From contig JAEZLP010000067.1 in NCBI GenBank assembly GCA_023415235.1, positions 1 through 22,037 on the forward strand: DNA of 22,037 nt, in the 5' to 3' direction. This DNA comes from Bacillota bacterium. Its GTDB lineage: Bacteria > Bacillota > Clostridia > Peptostreptococcales > Anaerovoracaceae. The notes beneath the pieces were generated by a model, which saw only the letters and a list, made by a program, of their open reading frames with translations, searched no databases and was not told where the DNA came from. Positions 1 to 7,431 of the stretch are shown piece after piece. A program made the translations under genes and the position numbers. Positions within the stretch are counted from its first letter, which is position 1, and each line of letters begins with the position of its first letter.

Positions 1-31
1 GTGATGCCCTTACTAACTAGTCCTCAGAAAA

Positions 32-64
32 CAATCCAGCGATGGATTGACCCTCGCTGGATTG
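32..64. terminator. Inverted repeat, possible terminator at left edge
   Basis: CAATCCAGCG (32-41) pairs perfectly with CGCTGGATTG (55-64) around a 13-nt loop. On the minus strand it is followed by TTTTC, so it could end minus-strand transcription that passes the first hairpin at 154-207. It may equally belong to a gene left of the window. Apart from these two hairpins, 1-248 holds no gene that I can support. Confidence 0.45.
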
Positions 65-153
65 AAATACATTTTTACCTATTTTTATTCTACTTGAGAG
101 CTCTACCACAACATTTGACATAGAGCCGTTAAAATATGACAAATCATTGTCGC

Positions 154-207
154 AAGAAACGCCCGCCGATCATTCTCATGAAAGAGAACGACCGACGGGC
201 GTTTCTT
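154..207 (-). terminator. Long hairpin terminator after the nucleoside ABC operon
   Basis: AAGAAACGCCCG (154-165) pairs with CGGGCGTTTCTT (196-207). The inner part continues the stem with a few mismatches (TTCTC with GAGAA). It begins about 40 bp downstream of the stop codon of the last permease gene. The T-rich right arm supports intrinsic termination on either strand, although no long separate T tract follows the stem. Confidence 0.65.
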
Positions 208-248
208 AAAGAGTTGAAAATTATGATGCTAATCTCATGTTTTCCTGT

Positions 249-1175
249 TTACCGTTCCTCACGGAAGTAAGGGACGTTCAGATTGGCAGGTCCCATATCC
301 TCTTTCTTGTTCTTCCGGGTGCTGATGATGACGATGAGAATAGTCGCCGCATAGGGGATCATATCCACTACGTACTGGGAAATATGGACTCCCATGCTCT
401 GGAGACGGAATCCCAGGATATTCAAACCGCCGAAGAGGAAGGCTCCGATCAGGGCTTTGGACGGCTTCCAGGAAGCGAAGATAACTAGCGCCACCGCGAT
501 CCAGCCTCGTCCGGCAACTACATTCTCCTGCCAGACAGGAATCGTGACCAGGGACATGTAGGCTCCGCCCAGCCCGCATAGGGCGCCCCCTAAAACAATA
601 TGAACATATTTATACAGATTGACGTTGATACCGGAAGCATCTGCAGCTGCGGCATTCTCTCCCACTGCCTTCAGATTCAGCCCCTTCTTTGTCTTCCAGA
701 GATACAGGGACGCGCAGATGGTGATCAGATATCCGAAATAGATAAAGATATCCTGCTGAAAAAAAGTGGGTCCGATCACAGGAATTTTGCTGAGCAACGG
801 GATATCCAGCGTGGCAAATACGGATTTAATGGAGGCGGGCGCAGGGGTCCCCATAAAGCTCGCGCCAATAAAGCTGGCAAATCCGGTGCCGAATATGGTC
901 AAGGTCAGACCGGTTACGGTCTGATTGGCCCTCAGGGTCACCGTCAGGACAGCATAGACAAACGCGCCTGCCGCGCCTGCGCTGATGGCTCCCAGAATTG
1001 CGAGAAACGGGTTCCCGGTCCAGAGACCCACTGCAAATCCCATGACAGCTCCCATGAGCATCATGCCTTCCACACCGAGATTCAGGTTCCCGGCTTTTTC
1101 GGTGATCAGTTCACCAAGTGTGGCAAAGAGCAATGGGGTTCCGGCAATGACAGCGGCTGCTAAAAATGCGGTCAT
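249..1175 (-). CDS. nupQ: Nucleoside-type ABC transporter permease (NupQ/YufQ family)
   Basis: Inner-membrane permease of about 308 residues in the BPD_transp_2 (branched-chain amino acid/ribose/nucleoside) family. It is almost wholly hydrophobic, with about eight to nine helices. The family stretch G-E-L-I-T-E-K-A-G-N-L-N-L-G-V-E-G-M-M lies near residues 21-39, the region normally conserved in YufQ/NupQ-type permeases. It is the last gene of the operon and starts directly after the stop codon of the other permease. The ribosome binding site AAAGGAGG lies inside the end of that gene, so the two are probably translationally coupled. With its partner permease, the two-domain ATPase and the BMP lipoprotein it should form a nucleoside importer. 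The exact substrate (guanosine, inosine or broader) is inferred from family and from the xpt neighbour, not shown by sequence. Confidence 0.9.
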   Translation of the reverse strand: MTAFLAAAVIAGTPLLFATLGELITEKAGNLNLGVEGMMLMGAVMGFAVGLWTGNPFLAILGAISAGAAGAFVYAVLTVTLRANQTVTGLTLTIFGTGFASFIGASFMGTPAPASIKSVFATLDIPLLSKIPVIGPTFFQQDIFIYFGYLITICASLYLWKTKKGLNLKAVGENAAAADASGINVNLYKYVHIVLGGALCGLGGAYMSLVTIPVWQENVVAGRGWIAVALVIFASWKPSKALIGAFLFGGLNILGFRLQSMGVHISQYVVDMIPYAATILIVIISTRKNKKEDMGPANLNVPYFREER

Positions 1176-2249
1176 CTAAGCCACCTCCTTTTTCTTGAGC
1201 TTGTGATTGAAGGAAATCCGGTACTGCAGGAAAAATTCACTGCCCAATACGAAGAAGAGGATAATTCCCTGGATCATGTCCGCCACAGAGGAAGGAACCT
1301 TCAGTGCAATCTGAAGGTAGGCACCGCCCTGCAGCAGAATTGCGAAAGCAATGCTGACCACCAAGATGGCCGGAGCCGACAATCTTCCCAAATAGGTGGT
1401 TATGATGGCGGTAAAGCCATACCCTCCTGATAGGGAGGAAGTCAGGGTTCGTTCGATGGCCGAAGCCTGGATCATTCCGGTCAGGCCGCAAAGACCTCCT
1501 GAAATCAGCATGGACGTAATAATGATGGATTTAATATTCATCCCTGCATATCTTGCGGTTTCGATGCTTTCTCCCACAACTGTGATTTCGAATCCCTTCT
1601 TGGTGTGATTGATAAAGATATGGACCAGAATCGTTAGCACGATGGCGATGATCCATCCGATATGCACGCCAAAGAGGGACGGCAGAACCGCGTTGGGTTC
1701 AAAATTTGCGATTTTAGGAAAGCCCTGGGATGCCGGATCTTTCCAGGGGCCGTACTGCAGGTAGGTCACCCATTTGATCGCGATATAATTCAGCATTAAT
1801 GTAAAGATCGTTTCGTTAGTTCCGAACCTGGCTTTGAAAAAGGCTGGAATAAATGCCCATATCCCCGCAAAGACCATGGCTGTCGCCGCCATAGCCAGCA
1901 GAGTCACAGGCGCTGGAAGAGTCGCGGGTACGTTCAGCGCCACAAGCGCAGCCCCGAAGGCTCCCATCATGATCTGCCCTTCGCCTCCGATGTTCCAGAA
2001 TTTCATTTTAAAGGCTACCAGAATCCCCAGCGACGTGATTAATAAGGGAACCGCTTTCACGATAGTCTGCTGGAGCCTCATTTCGGTTCCCACCGCGCCG
2101 ACCACGATTTCCCGGAATACCAGAACCGGATTGAAGCCGAGGATCAGAATCACCAGACCGGCACAGACCAGAGAAAATACGATGGCGATGGCTCTGATGA
2201 GCATCTCATGTTTTTTAGGCAATTCCGCCCGTTTGCTTATCTTCATCAT
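1176..2249 (-). CDS. nupP: Nucleoside-type ABC transporter permease (NupP/YufP family)
   Basis: Second inner-membrane permease, 357 residues, BPD_transp_2 family. A basic N-terminus (KISKRAELPKK) precedes about nine hydrophobic segments. The motif G-G-E-G-Q-I-M-M-G-A near residues 88-97 is typical of the YufP/RbsC-like permeases. Its start ATGATG overlaps the stop codon of the upstream ATPase gene by four bases (ATGA), and an AGGAGG-like site lies just upstream inside the ATPase gene. It pairs with the following permease to form the heterodimeric channel of the nucleoside importer. Length and motif content look normal and no damage is seen. Confidence 0.9.
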   Translation of the reverse strand: MMKISKRAELPKKHEMLIRAIAIVFSLVCAGLVILILGFNPVLVFREIVVGAVGTEMRLQQTIVKAVPLLITSLGILVAFKMKFWNIGGEGQIMMGAFGAALVALNVPATLPAPVTLLAMAATAMVFAGIWAFIPAFFKARFGTNETIFTLMLNYIAIKWVTYLQYGPWKDPASQGFPKIANFEPNAVLPSLFGVHIGWIIAIVLTILVHIFINHTKKGFEITVVGESIETARYAGMNIKSIIITSMLISGGLCGLTGMIQASAIERTLTSSLSGGYGFTAIITTYLGRLSAPAILVVSIAFAILLQGGAYLQIALKVPSSVADMIQGIILFFVLGSEFFLQYRISFNHKLKKKEVA

Positions 2250-3769
2250 GCCTCTGCCTCCTGTTTAAGACTGCCCCCGGTCATGAGGAGTCCGATTTCT
2301 TCCTTGGATACCTTGGATGGATCCACAATCCCTGTGATTCTCCCGTTGCACAGAACCATGATGCGGTCGCAAAGATCGATGAGCACGTCAAGGTCTTCTC
2401 CGATAAACAGGATGCCTACGCCCTTTTCCTTCTGTTCGTTGAGGAGATCGTAGATTTTATAGGATGCTCCGATGTCAAGGCCCCGTACCGGGTATGCCGT
2501 AATCAGCACCTTTGGATTGGAGTCGATTTCTCTTCCTAAAAGAACCTTCTGGATATTCCCTCCGGAAAGCTTTTTTACCGGCGAGTATACGCTGGGAGTC
2601 TGAATATCCAGCTTTTTCACTATCTTATTGGCCTTTTCCGTACACTCGGCACGCTTTAAAAAGATGCCCGGCTGATTCTGATAGTCCTTCAGTACGATAT
2701 TGTGCACGATATCCATGGTCCCCACCAGACCCATGCCGAGCCGGTCCTCGGGGATGAAGCCCATGCGGATTCCAAGCCGTATGATGTCTCTCGGGGTTTT
2801 TCCGACGATATTGTCTCCCTCAAAATAGATCCTTCCCTTGTCGGCATGAATCAATCCGGCAATGGTTTCACAGAGTTCCTTTTGTCCGCTGCCTGCTACG
2901 CCGGCAACGCCGAGGATTTCTCCGCCGTTGAGGGTAAAGCTCACATCATCCAACGCCAGCTTCTTATCCTGATCGACAATGTGAATTCCGTCAACTTCAA
3001 GCAATGGCTTTTTATCTGGTGTGATTTTCTTTTCGATGGCAAGGTCCACCTTCTTGCCCACCATCATCTCGATCAGATTGGGAATGCCCACTGTGGCAGT
3101 TTCCACCGTTTCCACGGACCTTCCCTTGCGCAGGACGGTAATCCTGTCGCTGATTTCCATTACCTCATTCAGCTTATGGGTAATGATGACCACGGCGCAG
3201 CCCTGATCTCTCATATTTCGAATGATCCGGAAGAGCTTTTTGATTTCCTGCGGCGTCAGAACCGCCGTAGGCTCGTCCAGAATCAGAATTTTCGCGCCTC
3301 GATATAATACCTTGATGATTTCCAATGTCTGTTTTTCGCCTACAGACATATCATATACCTTTTTATCGGGGTTGATATCCAGACCGTATTGATCGGATAT
3401 CGCTTTCACCTTCTTTGACAGCTCTTTCCCCTTTGTGAAAAAACCGCCCTTCTGCCCGAGAACAATATTTTCCTTGGCGGTAAGCACATCCACCAATTTA
3501 AAATGCTGATGGATCATACCGATCCCCATTGCGATGGATTCCTTTGGCGATGAAAAGCGAACTTCCTGACCGTTGATAAAAATAGAACCACTGTCGGGGC
3601 TGTAGATCCCCGACAGCATATTCATCAGCGTACTTTTTCCGGCGCCGTTCTCTCCAAGGAGAGCATGAACTTCGCCGTTATAAATCGTTAAGTTCACATC
3701 TTCATTGGCTTTGATCACTCCAAAGGTTTTGGAAATATTCTCCATGCGAATTGCAACATTCGATTGCAT
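2246..3769 (-). CDS. nupO: Two-domain ABC transporter ATPase (NupO/YufO family)
   Basis: ATPase of 507 residues with two tandem ABC domains, as in sugar and nucleoside importers of the RbsA/YufO type. Domain 1 has Walker A GENGAGKST near residues 39-47, the variant signature MSVGEKQTLEI, Walker B ILILDEPTAVLTP and the H-loop IITHK. Domain 2 has a degenerate Walker A (AGVAGSGQKEL), the signature LSGGNIQKVLLGREI, and a Walker B region that reads LITAYPVRGLDIG instead of the usual acidic D-E-P-T. This degeneration of the second site is normal for the family. The gene follows the lipoprotein gene after a 112-bp gap holding a stem-loop, and overlaps the next permease by four bases. It powers uptake of nucleosides captured by the lipoprotein. 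Confidence 0.93.
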   Translation of the reverse strand: MQSNVAIRMENISKTFGVIKANEDVNLTIYNGEVHALLGENGAGKSTLMNMLSGIYSPDSGSIFINGQEVRFSSPKESIAMGIGMIHQHFKLVDVLTAKENIVLGQKGGFFTKGKELSKKVKAISDQYGLDINPDKKVYDMSVGEKQTLEIIKVLYRGAKILILDEPTAVLTPQEIKKLFRIIRNMRDQGCAVVIITHKLNEVMEISDRITVLRKGRSVETVETATVGIPNLIEMMVGKKVDLAIEKKITPDKKPLLEVDGIHIVDQDKKLALDDVSFTLNGGEILGVAGVAGSGQKELCETIAGLIHADKGRIYFEGDNIVGKTPRDIIRLGIRMGFIPEDRLGMGLVGTMDIVHNIVLKDYQNQPGIFLKRAECTEKANKIVKKLDIQTPSVYSPVKKLSGGNIQKVLLGREIDSNPKVLITAYPVRGLDIGASYKIYDLLNEQKEKGVGILFIGEDLDVLIDLCDRIMVLCNGRITGIVDPSKVSKEEIGLLMTGGSLKQEAEA

Positions 3770-3800
3770 TAAAAGCCCTCCAGATGTTTTAATAATTAAT

Positions 3801-3830
3801 CATGGATATACTCTGACGAATATATCCATG
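3801..3830 (-). terminator. Intercistronic stem-loop between lipoprotein and ATPase genes
   Basis: CATGGATATA (3801-3810) and TATATCCATG (3821-3830) form a perfect 10-bp stem with a 10-nt loop, flanked by further A+T-rich partial pairing. No T tract follows, so it is more likely an RNA-stabilising or processing element, or a weak attenuator, than a full terminator. Such elements commonly raise binding-protein mRNA over that of the membrane subunits. Confidence 0.5.
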
Positions 3831-3881
3831 CTTAATCATATCGTTATTTGTCATATTCTGCAATAGTGAACGGTGATTTTA

Positions 3882-5000
3882 CTATTCTGTCGCTCCACTT
3901 GCGCCTTCCACCAGATAATTCATGCTCCAGATGCCGGCCCTGTCAAGGGTGGTTCCTTCCGGAACGACGATATTTCCTTTATTGTCCTTGATCGGTCCAA
4001 CGAAGATCGGGAATTCACCCGCCATGATCTTGTCTTGCACTTCTTTCACCTTCGCCTGTACGTCTGCGGGAACCAGATCGGACATCTCCGCGAGACCTAC
4101 ATAACCGTCAGCCATTGTTCCATAATAGCTTTCCGGCTTCCATGTTCCATACAGAATTTCCTGAACGGTCTTGATGTAGAAAGCTTCATGATGCCAGATC
4201 GGAGCTGTCAGGAATGCACCAGGAGCCGCGTCTCTGCTGTCCATGTTGTATCCGATTGCATAAGCGCCTGCCTTTTCAGCAGCAATCTGGGGTCCGGTTG
4301 TATCGCAGTGCTGTTCCAGAACGTCACAGCCCTGAGCCAGCAATGCTTCTGCTGCCGCCTTTTCATTTGCCGCGTCAACCCATGCGTTTGTGTATACCAC
4401 CTTGACTTCCGCGTCCGGGTTAACGGCCCTTGCGCCAAGGGTAAAGGCGTTGATTCCGATCAGTAATTCTGTATAAGGAAATGCTGCTACATATCCGATT
4501 TTATTTGACTTGGTCATCATTCCTGCAACCATACCGGCCAGATATCTGGGTTCTTCCATGGCACCGAAATAATTTCCGAAGTTGGTGTCGTTCATTTTAT
4601 TTCCGGAGAAGTGAAGGAATGTAATGTCGGGATACTGGGCTGCCATTGCATCAAGGGTATCCATGTATCCATAGCTCGTTCCGATGATGACAGTCGCACC
4701 CTGGTCGATCATGTTCATTGCTGCACTTTCGACAGCCTGCTTTTCTTCCGAGACATTTTCAGCGATTAAAGTCGCAACCCTGCCGTCAAAATAGTCAACC
4801 ATAGCCTGTCTGCCTCTGTCCTGAGCTTCAGAGAAGCCGCCGTCCGTAGCGGGTCCGATATAAATGAATCCAACGGTCAGTTCCGGTTCGCCTTCCGCTG
4901 CAGGCTCATCCGCATCATTTGATCCTCCGCAACCGACCAAAGAAGTCATTACGAGGGCAAGTACAAGAAATAATGCTAAAAACTTTTTCATAATTTTCAT
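3882..5000 (-). CDS. nupN: BMP-family (PnrA/NupN-like) nucleoside-binding lipoprotein
   Basis: Substrate-binding lipoprotein, 372 residues, of the basic membrane protein/PnrA family that binds purine nucleosides. A lipoprotein signal peptide (K-K-F-L-A-L-F-L-V-L-A-L-V-M-T-S-L-V-G-C) ends with Cys24, followed by a short acidic linker. The mature domain begins LTVGFIYIGPATDGGFSEA, the family start in which the D-G-G/S-F/W segment lines the ligand pocket. Other family blocks are the G-Y-M-D segment and N-Y-F-G-A-M-E-E-P-R-Y-L-A-G near the centre. A GGAGGA site lies just before the first ATG; a second ATG three codons on (MKKF) is possible. It is first in the lipoprotein-ATPase-permease-permease operon. 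The ligand is inferred to be a purine nucleoside. Confidence 0.92.
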   Translation of the reverse strand: MKIMKKFLALFLVLALVMTSLVGCGGSNDADEPAAEGEPELTVGFIYIGPATDGGFSEAQDRGRQAMVDYFDGRVATLIAENVSEEKQAVESAAMNMIDQGATVIIGTSYGYMDTLDAMAAQYPDITFLHFSGNKMNDTNFGNYFGAMEEPRYLAGMVAGMMTKSNKIGYVAAFPYTELLIGINAFTLGARAVNPDAEVKVVYTNAWVDAANEKAAAEALLAQGCDVLEQHCDTTGPQIAAEKAGAYAIGYNMDSRDAAPGAFLTAPIWHHEAFYIKTVQEILYGTWKPESYYGTMADGYVGLAEMSDLVPADVQAKVKEVQDKIMAGEFPIFVGPIKDNKGNIVVPEGTTLDRAGIWSMNYLVEGASGATE

Positions 5001-5046
5001 TCTCCTCCATGTTTGAAATCATTAATCAGGAAATATTGGATACCCT

Positions 5047-5052
5047 ATTATA
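5047..5052 (-). promoter_or_regulatory. Possible -10 element for the nucleoside transporter operon
   Basis: TATAAT on the minus strand, about 47 bp upstream of the lipoprotein start. A matching -35 at 17 bp is only TTACTA, so this is a weak call. No purine-riboswitch core was found in 5001-5238. Confidence 0.35.
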
Positions 5053-5238
5053 ACCTTCCTCTTTCCCCTTAGTAAATAGGAAACCGGCAAAATTCCTGAT
5101 TATTATTCAAAATATTTATATATAGTTCGTTATATTCCGTACATTAAGGCTGCACTATCTTTCTATTGTTCGATTTTGGTTTTCCGCCCAGTGTACGATT
5201 TCACCGGATACAAGGAGCGTCGGCCGGAGGCACCGTTT

Positions 5239-5811
5239 CTACAGGAAAATGATTTTGCCGTCTCGAATGGACTCGATTACTGCCAGAGATTCCACCCGGT
5301 AACCCATTTCCCTGAGCCTCTTGCTGCCGCCCTGAAACTGCTTTTCAATCACTGCTCCCACGCCCACCAGCTTCGCTCCGGCCTGCCGTACCAGATCAGC
5401 CATACCGATGGCCGCTTCGCCATGGGCCAGGAAGTCATCCAGAATCAGCACGCGGTCCTCCTGATTGAGATACTTTTTCGAAACCCTCACGATGGAGGAC
5501 GTTCCCTTTGTAAAGGATTTCACCTCGGCGCCGTAAAATTCCTCCGTCATGGTGTTGGGCGCGGTTTTTTTCGCAAACAAAACCGGAATGTTTCCAAAAT
5601 GCGCCGACGCCATACAGGCAACTGCGATGCCGGATGCTTCCACAGTAAGAATTTTCGACACGCCGCAGCCCTCAAACCGCCTGGCAAATTCCTGGCCGAT
5701 CTCAGAAAGCAGCGCCACATCGATCTGATGGTTTAAAAAGGAATCCACCTTTACGATTTCCGTACCAATGGCGACTCCGTCTGATATGATTCTATCCTTT
5801 AACGCTTTCAT
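5239..5811 (-). CDS. xpt: Xanthine phosphoribosyltransferase
   Basis: Cytoplasmic purine salvage enzyme, 190 residues, matching the usual length of Xpt. It converts xanthine and PRPP to XMP. It opens with MKALKDRIISDG, a family N-terminus. The 13-residue PRPP-binding loop VLILDDFLAHGEA is at residues 121-133. E-A-S-G-I near residue 58 and the K-K at 81-82 are further family positions. The start has a strong AGGAGG site a few bases upstream. It lies 238 bp upstream of the nucleoside ABC operon on the same strand with no clear terminator between them, so uptake and salvage may be partly co-transcribed. In many Firmicutes xpt is controlled by a guanine riboswitch; here the predicted leader is only about 35 nt and shows none. 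Confidence 0.96.
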   Translation of the reverse strand: MKALKDRIISDGVAIGTEIVKVDSFLNHQIDVALLSEIGQEFARRFEGCGVSKILTVEASGIAVACMASAHFGNIPVLFAKKTAPNTMTEEFYGAEVKSFTKGTSSIVRVSKKYLNQEDRVLILDDFLAHGEAAIGMADLVRQAGAKLVGVGAVIEKQFQGGSKRLREMGYRVESLAVIESIRDGKIIFL

Positions 5812-5851
5812 TTATTCCTCCTTTAGAACCTTTCACGTATGCAATAAATAC

Positions 5852-5880
5852 ATTCTACAGAATGTGGCATCGAAATTCAA
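5852..5880 (-). promoter_or_regulatory. Sigma-A-type promoter of xpt
   Basis: Minus-strand TTGAAT (5875-5880) and TAGAAT (5852-5857) are separated by exactly 17 bp and lie about 40 bp upstream of the xpt start. The implied leader is too short to contain a purine riboswitch. Confidence 0.6.
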
Positions 5881-5970
5881 CAGGAATGTCCGAATCGTCG
5901 GAGAACTAAAACCAAATCCGAAGAATAAGCCCCGGCGACTGAAATATACTTTTTGTTATGGTGAATAATT

Positions 5971-6025
5971 CCCGGAAAAGCGGGGTAGATATGTTCTAAA
6001 GGCAGTCCGCGAAGACGGAGCTGCA
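5971..6025 (+). promoter_or_regulatory. Two hairpins in the 5' region of the ferritin gene
   Basis: CCCG-gaaaag-CGGG (5971-5984) and a longer stem, GCAG/CTGC plus TCCG/CGGA with loop CGAAGA and one bulged G (6002-6024), lie just upstream of the ferritin ribosome binding site. Neither is followed by a T tract. They are candidate leader-RNA structures. I could not match them to a known riboswitch class; loops of the ACGR type that mark mini-ykkC are absent. Confidence 0.35.
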
Positions 6026-6051
6026 TCGAGAATCATGAAGGAGGTTATTCT

Positions 6052-6564
6052 ATGTTAATGAAAGAAGTAGCAGAATTGCTGAATGAGCAGATCAATAAAG
6101 AGTTTTATTCTGCTTATCTTTACCTGGATATGTCAAATTATTACGATCATGTAAATCTGAACGGTTTTTCCAACTGGTTCAAGGTTCAGGCCCAGGAGGA
6201 GCGGGACCATGCCATGCTTTTTCTAACATATCTTCAGAACAACAACGAGGGAATCAAACTGACCTCGATCGCAGGGCCGGATAAGGTCTATTCTGATTTC
6301 AAAGCGCCCCTCACCGCGGCTCTTGAGCATGAAAAGTTCGTCACCGCTTCCATCTATCGCATTTATGAGGAGGCCGCGAATCAAAAGGACTTCCGTACGC
6401 AGCAGTTCCTGAACTGGTTCATCACGGAACAGGGTGAAGAGGAGAAAAACACGGAGGATCTTATCGACCGGTATGATCTGTTTGCAAATGACCCCAAAGG
6501 CCTGTACCTGCTCGACGCCGAACTCGGCGCAAGGGTTTACACTCCCCCTACGCTGGTTTTATAA
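6052..6564 (+). CDS. ftn: Bacterial non-haem ferritin
   Basis: Iron-storage protein, 170 residues, four-helix bundle expected to assemble into a 24-subunit cage and oxidise and store Fe(II). The ferroxidase ligands fit the FtnA pattern: Glu17, Glu50, His53, Glu94, Gln127 and Glu130. Family blocks include N-K-E-F-Y-S-A-Y-L-Y-L and W-F-K-V-Q-A-Q-E-E-R-D-H. The start ATG at 6052 has AAGGAGG seven bases upstream. It is a single gene with its own terminator (6591-6623) and is divergent from xpt. In an anaerobe it would also help limit iron-driven oxidative damage on air exposure. The C-terminus (ARVYTPPTLVL) is somewhat variable, as is normal. Confidence 0.97.
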   Translation: MLMKEVAELLNEQINKEFYSAYLYLDMSNYYDHVNLNGFSNWFKVQAQEERDHAMLFLTYLQNNNEGIKLTSIAGPDKVYSDFKAPLTAALEHEKFVTASIYRIYEEAANQKDFRTQQFLNWFITEQGEEEKNTEDLIDRYDLFANDPKGLYLLDAELGARVYTPPTLVL

Positions 6565-6590
6565 AACATACCGTCAAAGGAATATCCCCC

Positions 6591-6623
6591 GACCGCGGCG
6601 TTGCAGCGCCGCGGTCCTTTTTT
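6591..6623 (+). terminator. Intrinsic terminator of ferritin gene
   Basis: Perfect 10-bp G+C-rich stem GACCGCGGCG/CGCCGCGGTC with a 6-nt loop, followed by C and six Ts. Confidence 0.93.
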
Positions 6624-6691
6624 ATGCTCCTGTGCGTTCCGATATGTTCCTCATTATTCCTCAATATTAATATATATTTCGAAAATAGCCC

Positions 6692-6720
6692 TTGACATAT
6701 TCCCCGTTATTACTTATAAT
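6692..6720 (+). promoter_or_regulatory. Perfect consensus sigma-A promoter
   Basis: TTGACA (6692-6697), a 17-bp spacer and TATAAT (6715-6720) match the consensus at all twelve positions. It lies about 40 bp upstream of the helix-turn-helix gene start. Confidence 0.85.
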
Positions 6721-6758
6721 TCCCTTATCGAGATATTTTGGAGCAGAAAGGAGTCATA

Positions 6759-7244
6759 ATGATGACAGTTATATACTATACCGTGGATCAGATCGCAGAG
6801 CTGCTTAAAATACACCCCAAAACAGTTCAGAGATATATCAGAGAGGGCAGACTGAGAGCAAGCAAGGTGGGAAAAAGCTGGCGTGTCACCGGCCATGACC
6901 TGAGCCTCTTCACTGAAGGCGGCAGCGAAATCGTTTCACCGCCCGTCGATTCGGGGAAACACTTCGACGCCGAGGATACAAAGGTATCCGCAGTGATTGA
7001 TATTCCGGTCGCAAGCATGCAGGAGTCCATCCGGATCGCAAACACCCTGACCGCAATTTCCAACTCAAAACCCGCCGGATACGGCACATCCTCCCTTCAG
7101 ACTCAGTATCTGATGACGGAGCAGGTGATCCGTGTCATGGTATGGGGCAGTTTAGGCTTTGTGCAGATCATACTGGATTCGATTGCCTCATTGTCTGATA
7201 ATCAGGAAAGGAGAGCAGTGATCGATGAGCTATCAGATCGTTGA
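6759..7244 (+). CDS. Helix-turn-helix (excisionase/MerR-like DNA-binding) protein
   Basis: Protein of about 161 residues. The N-terminal 50 residues form an HTH_17/excisionase-type DNA-binding domain: YYTVDQIAELLKIHPKTVQR, then Y-I-R-E-G-R-L-R-A-S-K-V-G-K-S-W-R-V, the winged part. The remaining 110 residues have no catalytic motif that I recognise. The start at ATG 6759 fits the AAAGGAG site at 6747-6753; a TTG at 6738 lies before that site and is unlikely. It is driven by a perfect consensus promoter and overlaps the DUF4180 gene start by 20 bases, so the two were a translation-coupled pair. It is probably a small transcription regulator; its target is unknown. Since the partner gene is broken, its present role is unclear. 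Confidence 0.82.
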   Translation: MMTVIYYTVDQIAELLKIHPKTVQRYIREGRLRASKVGKSWRVTGHDLSLFTEGGSEIVSPPVDSGKHFDAEDTKVSAVIDIPVASMQESIRIANTLTAISNSKPAGYGTSSLQTQYLMTEQVIRVMVWGSLGFVQIILDSIASLSDNQERRAVIDELSDR

Positions 7245-7353
7245 AAAAAATAACAGAAAATATATCAAGCTGAATTATACCGGGAGCCCGATCCGATCGG
7301 AATCCGACGCAATGGACCTCCTGTCCGCATGCGGGGAAAACGATACGAAGCTA
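7225..7353 (+). pseudogene. DUF4180 gene, truncated 5' fragment
   Basis: The first 43 codons (MSYQIVEKNNRKYIKLNY... through GENDTKL) match the start of DUF4180 proteins as I know the family, in which the domain normally runs to about 110-120 residues. After residue 43 the reading frame enters unrelated sequence, then two palindromes, then the antisense strand of the tetR gene. The frame stays open to 7821 by chance, but that part is not a real protein. The remainder of the gene has been lost by deletion ending near 7354. DUF4180 has no established function. Confidence 0.7.
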
Positions 7354-7403
7354 TGCCGGCCCTTACTGACAAACAGCTTCGGCGGCTTAAAATGCCTGTG
7401 CAA

Positions 7404-7430
7404 GCGGGGTCTGACAGACCCCGTATTTTT
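7404..7430. terminator. Palindromic terminator, copy 1
   Basis: CGGGGTCTG-A-CAGACCCCG (7405-7423) is a perfect palindrome with 9-bp arms and one central base, followed on the plus strand by TATTTTT. In the minus direction it lies just after the tetR stop codon and can terminate the efflux operon. Confidence 0.75.
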
Positions 7431-7431
7431 A

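Noticed and set aside
5812..6051. Purine or mini-ykkC riboswitch between xpt and ferritin
   Set aside because: No purine aptamer core on the minus strand. The two plus-strand hairpin loops are GAAAAG and CGAAGA, not the ACGR loops required for mini-ykkC.
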